DNA from: RPQJ01 sp963846885
GTDB lineage: Bacteria; Pseudomonadota; Gammaproteobacteria; Steroidobacterales; Steroidobacteraceae
Direction of reading: 5' to 3'
NCBI GenBank assembly: GCA_963846885.1
Contig: CAWJXS010000008.1
Span: 106,893 to 170,892 of the forward strand
Length of the DNA: 64,000 nucleotides
Every line of letters begins with the position of its first letter. Positions within the stretch are counted from its first letter, which is position 1. Positions 48,333-56,233 of this stretch are shown one piece after another. The translations under genes were made by a program, and so were the position numbers. Under the pieces are notes generated by a model. The model did no database searches. It was not told where the DNA came from and saw only the letters and a program-made list of their open reading frames with translations.

Positions 48333-49294
48333 GTCCGCCCGAGGCCGAGATCACCGAGCTCCCCTCGAGCGCGGGAGCCCGACTGCGGCGCGAGCGCGAG
48401 GGCCGCGGCATGAGCCCGCAGCAGGCGGCGGAAGCGCTGAACCTCGATCCCGTGATCCTGGGGCAGCTCGAAGCCAACGACTTCGGGGCGCTGGGCGCGC
48501 CGGTCTTCGTCAAGGGCCACCTCCGACGCTATGCGGCGCTGCTGGGCCTGGGCGAGGACGAAGTCCTCGCGATGTACGAGCGTTCGAAGCAGCAGCTCGG
48601 CGAACCTTCGCTGGTGCCCAAGTCCCGCCTCGAAATGGCCCCGGTGCGCGGCAAGCCGCGCTGGCCCTGGGTCGTCGGTGGTGCCGTGTCTTTCCTGATT
48701 GCGTCGGCGCTGATCGCCTACCTCTCCGAGAATGGGCTGCCCTGGGTCGCGCAGCAGGCCGAAGAGGGCGCTGGCGTCACGCAGGAATCGAACGTCGCGT
48801 CGGGTAACCGTACCGACGGAACTGAAAAGTCCGCGACTGGCGGTACAGCAGGCGGGCAAGTCGCTGCGGGGCAGGGCACGGCAACCGTGCCAGCGGCAGC
48901 CGCGGGCAGTGGCGTGACCTCGAGCCCCGCGCCGTTCAGTTCGGAGGCGGGGTCGCCCGCCAATCCTCCAGCCGCCGCGACGGGCGGTGCCGCCGCTGCG
49001 CCTGCCAGCGCCGCGCTCCCTGCGCTGGCGCCCGGGCAGGTCAGCCTGCAGCTGCGGTTCACCGCCGACTCATGGGTCGAAGTGTTCGATGGATCGGGCA
49101 AGGCAGTGCTCTACGACCTCGGCAAGGCCGGCTCCGAGCGCACGATCACTGCGATGGCGCCGGTCAGCGTCACCCTCGGCGACGCCCGGGGCGTGGGCGT
49201 GAGCGTCAATGGCCGCGCATTGCCGCCGCCGTCGCGCGCCGCCGGCGAGACGCTTGCGCGTTTCAGCATCGGCGCGGATGGCAGCCTGCGTTGA
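48329..49294 (+). CDS. rodZ: Cytoskeleton protein RodZ
   Basis: A 321-residue bitopic membrane protein that links MreB to the cell-wall elongation machinery. An N-terminal Cro-type HTH (about residues 13-80; LRREREGRGMSPQQAAEALNLDP), a basic juxtamembrane stretch, one TM (about 111-133; WPWVVGGAVSFLIASALIAYL), a long Ala/Gly/Ser/Thr linker and the C-terminal DUF4115 beta domain (LQLRFTADSWVEVFDGSGKA) are in the usual order. Its ATG overlaps the pilF stop (ATGA). Confidence 0.93.
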   Translation: MSPPEAEITELPSSAGARLRREREGRGMSPQQAAEALNLDPVILGQLEANDFGALGAPVFVKGHLRRYAALLGLGEDEVLAMYERSKQQLGEPSLVPKSRLEMAPVRGKPRWPWVVGGAVSFLIASALIAYLSENGLPWVAQQAEEGAGVTQESNVASGNRTDGTEKSATGGTAGGQVAAGQGTATVPAAAAGSGVTSSPAPFSSEAGSPANPPAAATGGAAAAPASAALPALAPGQVSLQLRFTADSWVEVFDGSGKAVLYDLGKAGSERTITAMAPVSVTLGDARGVGVSVNGRALPPPSRAAGETLARFSIGADGSLR

Positions 49295-49310
49295 TCACGG
49301 TACCCAGACG

Positions 49311-50597
49311 ATGAGCGAAACGCTGCAAGCCGTTCGCGGCATGAATGACGTGCTGCCCGACCAGACGTCTGCGTGGCAGCAGCTCGAGCGCGCCGCGCGC
49401 GAGATCTTCGCGCAGTACGGCTACAGCGAGTTGCGCCTGCCGCTCCTCGAGCGCACCGAGCTCTTCAAGCGCTCGATCGGCGAGTTCACCGACATCGTCG
49501 AGAAAGAGATGTACACGTTCCGCGACCGCGGCGACGACTCGCTCACGTTGCGGCCGGAAGCGACCGCCGGCATCGTGCGCGCGTGCATCTCGAACGGCCT
49601 GCTGCACAACCAGCGGCAGAAGCTCTGGCTGATGGGTCCCATGTTCCGCTACGAGCGGCCGCAGAAGGGACGCTACCGGCAGTTTCACCAGATCGACGTC
49701 GAGGCCCTGGGCTTCCCGGGCCCCGACGTGGACGTCGAGCTGATCCTGATGACCGCGCGCCTGTGGCGTCGCCTCGGTTTGCGCGGCCTCACGCTCAACC
49801 TCAATTCGCTGGGCACGCCGGAGTCACGGGCGGTGTACCGGGCCCGGCTCGTCGAGTATTTCCGCGCCCATGCCGCCGACCTCGACGCAGACAGCACGCG
49901 CCGCCTCGACGGCAATCCGCTGCGCATCCTCGACAGCAAGAATCCCGCGCTGGCCGCGCTGATCGCCGGGGCGCCATCGATCACGGATCACCTCGATCCC
50001 GAGTCCGCCGCGCACTTCGCGACGCTGTGCGCGCAGTTGCGCGCCGCCGGGATCGATTTCGTGCTCAACCCGCGCCTGGTGCGCGGCCTCGATTACTATT
50101 CGCGCACCGTCTTCGAGTGGGTCACGACGGACCTGGGCTCGCAGGACGCCGTCTGCTCGGGTGGCCGCTACGACGGACTCGTGAGCCAGCTCGGCGGCGA
50201 CGCCGTGCCGGCGATCGGCTGGGCGCTCGGCGAGGAACGGATCGTCGAGCTGATGCGCCTGCAGGGACTGGTTGCGGACGAGGGCAGTCCGGACGTGTAC
50301 GTCGTGCTCGCAGGGGCTGCAGCCGAAGCGGTGGGTCTCGGCCTCGCCGAACGCATCCGCGACGGTGCGCCCGGGCTTCGTGTCGAGACGAATTGTGGCG
50401 GCGGCAGTTTCAAGTCGCAGCTGAAGCGCGCGGACAAGAGCGGCGCAAAATATGCCGTCATCGTCGGCGACGACGAGGCGGCGCGGCAGATCGCGGCGGT
50501 GAAGCCGCTGCGGGGCCGCGAAGCAGCCCAGCGCGAAGTGCCTTTCGATGACCTGGCGGCAGAACTCGGCAAAGAACTGCAGTCCAGGCCGGTTTGA
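49311..50597 (+). CDS. hisS: Histidine--tRNA ligase
   Basis: A 428-residue class II aminoacyl-tRNA synthetase. Motif 1 is around YGYSELRLPLLERTELF, motif 2 is MFRYERPQKGRYRQFHQIDVE, the histidine-specific LVRGLDYYSRTVFEW is at about 265-280, and motif 3 is AIGWALGEERIVELM. The C-terminal anticodon domain ends at LGKELQSRPV. The ATG at 49311 gives the standard MSETLQAVRGMNDVLPDQ start. It directly follows rodZ (16 bp). In E. coli and many relatives ispG lies between these two genes; it is absent here. Confidence 0.97.
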   Translation: MSETLQAVRGMNDVLPDQTSAWQQLERAAREIFAQYGYSELRLPLLERTELFKRSIGEFTDIVEKEMYTFRDRGDDSLTLRPEATAGIVRACISNGLLHNQRQKLWLMGPMFRYERPQKGRYRQFHQIDVEALGFPGPDVDVELILMTARLWRRLGLRGLTLNLNSLGTPESRAVYRARLVEYFRAHAADLDADSTRRLDGNPLRILDSKNPALAALIAGAPSITDHLDPESAAHFATLCAQLRAAGIDFVLNPRLVRGLDYYSRTVFEWVTTDLGSQDAVCSGGRYDGLVSQLGGDAVPAIGWALGEERIVELMRLQGLVADEGSPDVYVVLAGAAAEAVGLGLAERIRDGAPGLRVETNCGGGSFKSQLKRADKSGAKYAVIVGDDEAARQIAAVKPLRGREAAQREVPFDDLAAELGKELQSRPV

Positions 50598-50636
50598 CGA
50601 ATCACAGCAAGCCGTCCCGGCGGGACGGCGGATGGA

Positions 50637-51353
50637 GTGGGTGAAGTGGAAGACCTCTCAGACAATGAACGCGAAGAACAACTGCGCCGCTTCTGGGCCG
50701 ACAACTGGCTCTGGATCGTGGGCGGCATCGCCCTCGGCCTCGGCGCGCTTGCGGGCTGGCAGTACTGGCAGAAGTCGAAGCTGACCGCGGCCGAGCAGGA
50801 CGAGGCGAGCTACGTAGCCACGCTCGAACTGCTGGGCAAGAACAGCAAGGACGAGGCCGTGAAAAAGGCCGACGAGCTGCGCTCGCTGCACCCGAAGTCC
50901 CCGTACGCCGACCAGTCCGACCTCGCGCTCGCGCGCTTCGCCGTCGATACCGGCGATTGGGACCTGGCCGGCAATCGCCTGCGCACCGTGGCTGACACGT
51001 CGCGCGATCCTGAGCTGCGCCTGATCGCGCGCGCGCGGCTCGCGCGGGTGCTCTCAGAGCAGGGCAAGCATGACGACGCGCTCAAGCTGCTCGATGACGC
51101 CAATGCAGGCGCCTTCACTGCGCTCTTCCACGACGCGCGCGGCGATGTGCTTGCAGCGAAGGGCGACGTCGCCGGTGCGCGCAAGGCCTACGACGCGGCG
51201 CTGGCCGCCACGACCACGGCGGTGGAGAACCAGGCGCTCGACCGCGAGTTCATCGAGCTGAAGCGTGACGCGTTGCCCGCGGCCGCTGCGGTGGCGGCGA
51301 CGCCGGCGCCAGCTGCGGCAGCAACCACGCCGGCTGCGGGTACAACGCCATGA
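50637..51353 (+). CDS. yfgM: YfgM family protein (periplasmic TPR, Sec-associated)
   Basis: A 238-residue inner-membrane protein with a single N-terminal TM (WLWIVGGIALGLGALAGWQYW, about residues 22-42) and a periplasmic TPR-like domain. E. coli YfgM binds SecYEG with PpiD and helps hand over exported proteins. The family signature DLSDNEREEQLRRFWADNWLWIVGGI is split between the start and the TM. The start is GTG at 50637, or more likely GTG at 50646, which sits 8 nt after GGAG. The C-terminal tail is Ala/Pro/Thr-rich. Its stop overlaps the bamB ATG. Confidence 0.9.
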   Translation: MGEVEDLSDNEREEQLRRFWADNWLWIVGGIALGLGALAGWQYWQKSKLTAAEQDEASYVATLELLGKNSKDEAVKKADELRSLHPKSPYADQSDLALARFAVDTGDWDLAGNRLRTVADTSRDPELRLIARARLARVLSEQGKHDDALKLLDDANAGAFTALFHDARGDVLAAKGDVAGARKAYDAALAATTTAVENQALDREFIELKRDALPAAAAVAATPAPAAAATTPAAGTTP

Positions 51354-52522
51354 ATCCTCGCGCCCCGGCACGGATCGCAGCCGTCTGCGCAGCGAGCCTG
51401 CTGGCGCTCGTGGCCGGGTGCGACAAGGACAAGAAAGGCGTTGAGCCGCCGGCCGAACTGGTCGACCTCAACCCGACTCTCGACGTCAAGAAACTGTGGG
51501 ATACGGGGGTGGGCGGCGGTGGCGAGAAACTGCGCCTCTCGCTCGGACTCAGGCTCGACGGCGGCACGATCTTCGCGGCGTCGCGTGATGGCGACGTGGT
51601 CGCAATCGACGCCGCGACGGGCCGCACGCGCTGGACGCAGGACACGAAGGCAGAGCTCGCGGCCGGCCCCGGTGTCGGCGGCAGCGTAGTTGCAGTCGGA
51701 TCGAGCGACGGCAAGGTCATCGCGCTCGACGCCGCGTCCGGCAAGAAGCTGTGGGCAGTCGGCGTTTCGAGCGAAGTGCTCGCGGCGCCACTCGTCACTG
51801 CCGATCGCGTGATCGTGCGCACCGTGGATGGCCGGGTGCACGCGCTCGACGCGCAGACGGGCAAATCGCAATGGGTGGGTGAAGAGCCCGTGCCGAAGCT
51901 CTCGCTCCGTGGCACGGCTTCGCCCGTGCTCGCCAAGGACAACGTCGTCGCCGGCTTCGATTCCGGCAAGGTGATCGCGTTCACCCTGGGTTCCGGCGAC
52001 GTCGCCTGGCAGGCACAGGTCGCGACACCGGACGGGCGTTCAGAGCTCGATCGCCTCTCCGACATGGACAGCGCAGTGCAGGTGGATGGCAACGATGGTT
52101 TCGCGGTCGGTTACCAGGGCCGCGTCGTCATGCTTGCGCTCGACTCCGGCCAGGTGTGGTGGAGCCGCGACTTGTCCAGTTACCGGGCACCCGCCATCGA
52201 CGATACGCAGTTGTACGTCGCCACCTCGGACGGCAGCGTGGTCGCGCTGCGGCGGCGCGACGGCACCGTCGTGTGGCAGCAGGACGGCCTCAAGCGCCGG
52301 GGGTTGAGCGCACCGGCGGTGGTCGGCAATGCGGTGGTCGTCGGCGATTTCGACGGCTACCTGCACTGGCTCGACCGCGACTCCGGCAAGTTCGTCGCTC
52401 GCGAGCATCCGGGCGGCGCGCGCATCAGCATGGCGCCGATCGCCGCCGATGGTCGCGTGTATGCCGTCGACGAAGGTGGCAAGGTCTTCGCCTATCGCAG
52501 CGGCGCGCCCGCAGGTCGTTGA
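51350..52522 (+). CDS. bamB: Outer membrane protein assembly factor BamB
   Basis: A 390-residue outer-membrane lipoprotein of the BAM complex. The signal and lipobox LLALVAGC place the lipidated Cys at about residue 24. The body is an eight-bladed beta-propeller with repeated blades such as VVAIDAATGRTRWTQ, VIALDAASGKKLWAV and VHALDAQTGKSQWVG. Length matches BamB (about 390). It is placed between yfgM (ATGA overlap) and der (1-bp gap), the conserved order. Confidence 0.95.
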   Translation: MNPRAPARIAAVCAASLLALVAGCDKDKKGVEPPAELVDLNPTLDVKKLWDTGVGGGGEKLRLSLGLRLDGGTIFAASRDGDVVAIDAATGRTRWTQDTKAELAAGPGVGGSVVAVGSSDGKVIALDAASGKKLWAVGVSSEVLAAPLVTADRVIVRTVDGRVHALDAQTGKSQWVGEEPVPKLSLRGTASPVLAKDNVVAGFDSGKVIAFTLGSGDVAWQAQVATPDGRSELDRLSDMDSAVQVDGNDGFAVGYQGRVVMLALDSGQVWWSRDLSSYRAPAIDDTQLYVATSDGSVVALRRRDGTVVWQQDGLKRRGLSAPAVVGNAVVVGDFDGYLHWLDRDSGKFVAREHPGGARISMAPIAADGRVYAVDEGGKVFAYRSGAPAGR

Positions 52523-52523
52523 T

Positions 52524-53942
52524 GTGCTGCCGGTCGTCGCACTGGTTGGTCGCCCGAACGTCGGCAAGTCGACGCTCTTCAACGCGCTGACGCGCACGCG
52601 CGACGCGCTGGTCGCCGACGTCCCGGGCCTGACCCGCGACCGCAAGTACGGTTACGTGCGGCACGAAGGACGTTCGTGCGTCGTCATCGATACCGGTGGC
52701 CTCGTCGAATCGATCGTCGGCGGCATCGAGCGGCTGATGGCGGAGCAGACGCTCAAGGCCGTCGAGGAAGCCGATCGCGTGCTGTTCGTCGTCGACTCGC
52801 GCGAAGGCTGCACGCCCCAGGACCTGCACGTCGCCGACCTCCTGCGGCGCAGCGGCAAGTCCGTCATCGTCGTCGCGAACAAGGCCGAGGGCCTGGACGA
52901 CGACATGGCGCAGGCCGAGTTCCATCGCTTCGGCTTCGGTGAACCCATCGCCATTTCGTCCGCGCACAAGCAGGGTCTCGACGCGCTGATCGAGCGCGCG
53001 CTCGAGGGCCTCGAAGGCGCGCTCGATGCGCCCGACGTGCTCGGCTATACGGCCGGCACCATTCGCGTCGCAGTGGTCGGGCGGCCCAACGTCGGCAAAT
53101 CCACGCTGATCAATCGCCTGCTCGGCGAGGAGCGCCTGATCGCGTTCGACCAGCCCGGCACCACACGGGACACCGTCGAAGTACCTTTCGAGCGCGACGG
53201 ACAGCCGTATGTGCTGATCGACACCGCCGGCGTGCGCCGCCGCGCCAAGGTCAACGAAGCGGTCGAGAAGTTCTCCATCGTCAAGACGCTGCAGGCGATC
53301 GACCGGGCCAACGTAGTGATCGGGGTGCTCGACGCGCACGACACCGTCGCCGAGCAGGACGCGAGCCTGATGGGCCTGGTCGCCGAGCAGGGCAGGGCGC
53401 TGGTGCTGGCGATCAACAAGTGGGACGGCATCGCGCCCGACCAGCGCCAGGCCATTCGCGACGGCCTCGACCTGCGCTTCGACTTCCTGCGCTTCGCCTA
53501 CGTGCATTTCATCTCGGCGCGGCACGGCACCGGGGTCGGCGAGACGATGGAGTCGGTCCTCAAGGCGTATCGCGCGGCGATGAAGGAACTGCCGACCAAG
53601 GACCTCACGCGGGCGCTCGAGCAGGCGCTCACGATCCACCAGCCCCCGCTGGTGCGGGGCCGGCGCATCAAGCTGCGTTACGCCCACCAGGGCGGCCGCA
53701 ATCCGCCGGTCGTGGTGATCCACGGGAACCAGACCCAGCACGTGCCGGATACCTATCGGCGCTTCCTCGAGAACCATTTCCGCGAGACGTTCCGGCTCAA
53801 GGGCACGCCGATGCGGGTCGAGTTCCGCACCGACGAGAACCCGTTCAAGGACCGCCGCAACGAACTCACGCCCCGGCAGGTCCGCAGCAAGAAGCGCCTG
53901 ATCCAGCGCTCGAAGGGTGGCAAGAAGGTCGGAAAGCGCTGA
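52524..53942 (+). CDS. der: Ribosome-associated GTPase Der (EngA)
   Basis: A 472-residue protein with two tandem GTPase domains and a KH-like C-terminal domain, needed for 50S assembly. Both P-loops read GRPNVGKST (near residues 9 and 184). Switch II regions are DTGGLV and DTAGVR, and the guanine specificity motifs are NKAEG and NKWDG. The GTG at 52524 gives the expected start LPVVALVGRPNVGKS, right after the bamB stop; the frame is open far upstream in a different gene. The C-terminal tail is rich in Lys and Arg. Confidence 0.96.
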   Translation: MLPVVALVGRPNVGKSTLFNALTRTRDALVADVPGLTRDRKYGYVRHEGRSCVVIDTGGLVESIVGGIERLMAEQTLKAVEEADRVLFVVDSREGCTPQDLHVADLLRRSGKSVIVVANKAEGLDDDMAQAEFHRFGFGEPIAISSAHKQGLDALIERALEGLEGALDAPDVLGYTAGTIRVAVVGRPNVGKSTLINRLLGEERLIAFDQPGTTRDTVEVPFERDGQPYVLIDTAGVRRRAKVNEAVEKFSIVKTLQAIDRANVVIGVLDAHDTVAEQDASLMGLVAEQGRALVLAINKWDGIAPDQRQAIRDGLDLRFDFLRFAYVHFISARHGTGVGETMESVLKAYRAAMKELPTKDLTRALEQALTIHQPPLVRGRRIKLRYAHQGGRNPPVVVIHGNQTQHVPDTYRRFLENHFRETFRLKGTPMRVEFRTDENPFKDRRNELTPRQVRSKKRLIQRSKGGKKVGKR

Positions 53943-54039
53943 CGGTCGGCGGCCCGGGCCCGGGTGGCTCATAACTGTGGGTTCTGACCGGCTATCCTCT
54001 CAAGCTAGTGGCCCAACAGGCCGGGTCTAGACTGGACTC

Positions 54040-55188
54040 ATGCTCATGGCCGTCGCCCGCACATCTCCGCTCGCCGCCCACGACCTGCCGGCCACCCGGC
54101 TGGCCCTGCTGGACGAGCCGTTGTGCCTGTATCGGGGCGGTGTCATCGAGCACCCCGTCATCGCCTACGAAGCCTTCGGCACGCTGAACGCTGCGCGGGA
54201 CAACACCCTGCTGCTGTTCACCGGGCTCTCGCCATCCGCGCACGCGGCCTCGTCGCCAGCCGATCCGAAGCCGGGCTGGTGGGAGTCGATGATCGGTGCG
54301 GGCAAGCCCATCGACACGTCGCGCTACTACGTCCTTTGCATCAATTCGATCGGCAGCCCCTACGGATCGTCGAGTCCTGCTTCGATCGATCCCGCGACCG
54401 GGCGGCCTTTTGGCATCGCCTTCCCCGAAGTCGCGCTCGAAGACGTCGCGCGCGGGGGCTACGCAGTGCTGCGCCAGCTCGGGATCGACACGGTGGCATG
54501 CGTCGCCGGCCCGTCGATGGGTGGCATGACGGTACTGGCTTTTGCAGCGCAGTTTCCAGGCGTCGCACGCAGCATTCTCTCGATCTCCGGCGCGACGGGT
54601 GCCAATCCGTTCGCCATCGCGCTGCGCTCGTTGCAGCGCGAGATCGTCCGCAACGATCCGGCGTGGCGCGGCGGCAATTACGAGCCGGGCCGCGGCCCGC
54701 GCCAAGGCATGCGCATGGCGCGCAAGCTCGGCACGATCACGTACCGCTCGCACGAAGAATGGGACCAGCGCTTTGGCCGCCGCCGCGTAGCGGAGCCTTC
54801 GGGACAGCCGGGCGATTTCCGCGCGCAGTTCGAGGTCGAGTCGTACCTCGAGCACCAGGGCCAGCGTTTCGCCGAAGTCTACGACGCCAACTGCTACCTG
54901 TACCTGTCGCGCGCGATGGACCAGTTCGACCTCGCCGAGCACGGCGACGGCTCGCTCGACGCGGCCTTCGCGAAGTTCCGCGGCTTGCAGCGCGGGCTCG
55001 TCCTCGGCGCACAGACCGACATGCTCTATACGATCGACCAGCAGCAGCTCATCGCCGAGCAGTTGCGCAAGGTCGGTGTCGACGTGGGGTTCCACGCGTT
55101 CCCGTCGCCCCAGGGCCACGATGCGTTCCTGGTGGATGGCGCGCGGTTTGAACCGGTCATCGCCGAATTTCTGGCGCAACTGGGATAG
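54040..55188 (+). CDS. metX: MetX-family acyltransferase (homoserine O-acetyl- or serine O-succinyltransferase)
   Basis: A 382-residue alpha/beta-hydrolase fold acyltransferase. The catalytic triad is Ser in GPSMGGM (about residue 150), Asp near the C-terminal LVLGAQTDMLY and His in SPQGHDAFLV (about 352). Other motifs are GWWESMIGAGKPIDTSRYYVL, the oxyanion-hole TGLSPS and NSIGSPYGSSSPASIDP. The family includes homoserine acetyltransferases, and in Xanthomonas-like bacteria serine O-succinyltransferases of cysteine synthesis. The GWWESMIG and SPYGSSS stretches are reminiscent of the latter, but I cannot decide without alignment. The TAG stop lies within the first unit of the GGGGTTA-type repeat. 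Confidence 0.85.
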   Translation: MLMAVARTSPLAAHDLPATRLALLDEPLCLYRGGVIEHPVIAYEAFGTLNAARDNTLLLFTGLSPSAHAASSPADPKPGWWESMIGAGKPIDTSRYYVLCINSIGSPYGSSSPASIDPATGRPFGIAFPEVALEDVARGGYAVLRQLGIDTVACVAGPSMGGMTVLAFAAQFPGVARSILSISGATGANPFAIALRSLQREIVRNDPAWRGGNYEPGRGPRQGMRMARKLGTITYRSHEEWDQRFGRRRVAEPSGQPGDFRAQFEVESYLEHQGQRFAEVYDANCYLYLSRAMDQFDLAEHGDGSLDAAFAKFRGLQRGLVLGAQTDMLYTIDQQQLIAEQLRKVGVDVGFHAFPSPQGHDAFLVDGARFEPVIAEFLAQLG

Positions 55189-55365
55189 GGGATAGGGGCT
55201 AGGGGTTAGGGGTTAGGGGCTAGTCGGAGGCGCGGTGCGCCGCGATGCTCACCTCTCCCAGCGCGCTGGGAGAGGTCGGCCGCAGGCCGGGTGAGGGCCA
55301 TCGCGCGAAGCGCTCCGCCTCCGACTAGCCCCTAACCCCTAACCCCTAACCCCTAACCCCTTCCT
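55183..55365. repeat. Facing telomere-like GGGGTTA arrays between convergent genes
   Basis: The plus strand has six G-runs from 55183 to about 55220 (GGGATAGGGGATAGGGG and on to GGGGCTAG). The minus strand has five GGGG runs (GGGGTTAGGGGTTAGGGG and on) from 55360 back to 55325. The arms extend into a shared CTAGTCGGAGGCG segment. The 77-nt centre holds a 26-bp perfect palindrome at 55251-55276 (ACCTCTCCCAGCG and its complement) and a GGCCGCAGGCC hairpin. Each array starts at the stop codon of metX or of the M23 peptidase. The G-rich strand is the coding strand for both transcripts, so both mRNAs could form G-quadruplexes. Confidence 0.85.
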
Positions 55366-56233
55366 TCACTTCCCCAGCAGCAGCGCCGGGTCGACCATCG
55401 CACGGTTGATGCTCACGCCCCAGTGCAGGTGCGGCCCCGTCACGCGGCCCGTCGCGCCGACGAGGCCCAGCACGTCGCCGGCCTGCACGTCGTCGCCAGG
55501 TTTCACATCGATGCGGCTCAAGTGGCAGTAGAGCGTCACCACGCCCTGCCCGTGGTCGACGAACACCGTATCCCCGTTGAAGAAAAAATCGCCCGTCTCG
55601 AGGACACGACCGGCAGCCGGGCTGCGGATCGGGTGTTCCGGTCGGCGCCGCGATGTCCATGCCACTGTGGGGCTTGCGCGGCAGGCCGTTGAACACGCGG
55701 CGCTTGCCGTAGGAGTCCGAGCGCACGCCCGGAACGGGTGCGGCCCAGGACCAGTTCGGCGTCAAGGTCTCGCTGTACGTTGCCAGCGCGCGTTCCGTGC
55801 GTTCGTTCTCGGCGTCGATGCGTTTGAGGTCCTCGGGTAGCGGGTCGGCCTTGCGCGGCTCGACGGTGAGCTTCTGCGTCGCATAGGCCTTGGGCGCAAC
55901 CTCGAAAGCGAGTTCGCGATCCGCGTCGTCGATGGCGGGTGTCACGAGCTTCGCGCTCTGCCGGCCCGGCTCGGTGGCGAGTGGAATGCCCACGATTGCC
56001 TTCCACCCATCGGCCGTGCGGACGACGGGTGCGCGGTACTGCCCGAAATACACCGCGCCGGGACTCGCTGCGCCCGGGCCGAGATCGAGGACCGCGAGAC
56101 CGCCCGGTACGCGCGTGTCGCGCGGCAGAGTCGCATCGCTCGCGGCAGGTGCCGCGGCAACGAAACCGGCCAGGCTCAAGCCGAGGATCGCGCCCAGCGC
56201 TCCGCGCCCGCGCGACTGCATGCTGCCCATCAT
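55366..56233 (-). CDS. M23 family metallopeptidase (LytM-like), interrupted by one frameshift
   Basis: A periplasmic peptidoglycan endopeptidase. The ATG at 56231-56233 overlaps the xseA stop, and MQSRGRGALGAILGLSLAGFVAAAPAAS is a signal peptide. The zinc site begins at RKPHSGMDIAAPTGTP in the first frame. The rest is in another frame: PIRSPAAGRVLETGDFFFNGDTV, then TLYCHLSRIDVKPGD and TGPHLHWGVSINRAMVDPALLL. Removing one base (C at 55630 on the plus strand) joins them as TGTPIRSPAAG and gives a complete protein of about 288 residues with all four HxxxD, HLS and HLH elements of M23 enzymes. It is probably an active enzyme with a sequence error. Confidence 0.85.

Noticed and set aside
52329..52523. 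N-terminal extension of Der
   Set aside because: It lies entirely within bamB in another frame; the GTG at 52524 gives the normal Der start.
55183..55365. A true telomere or linear chromosome end
   Set aside because: The arrays are internal, between two genes, and face each other.
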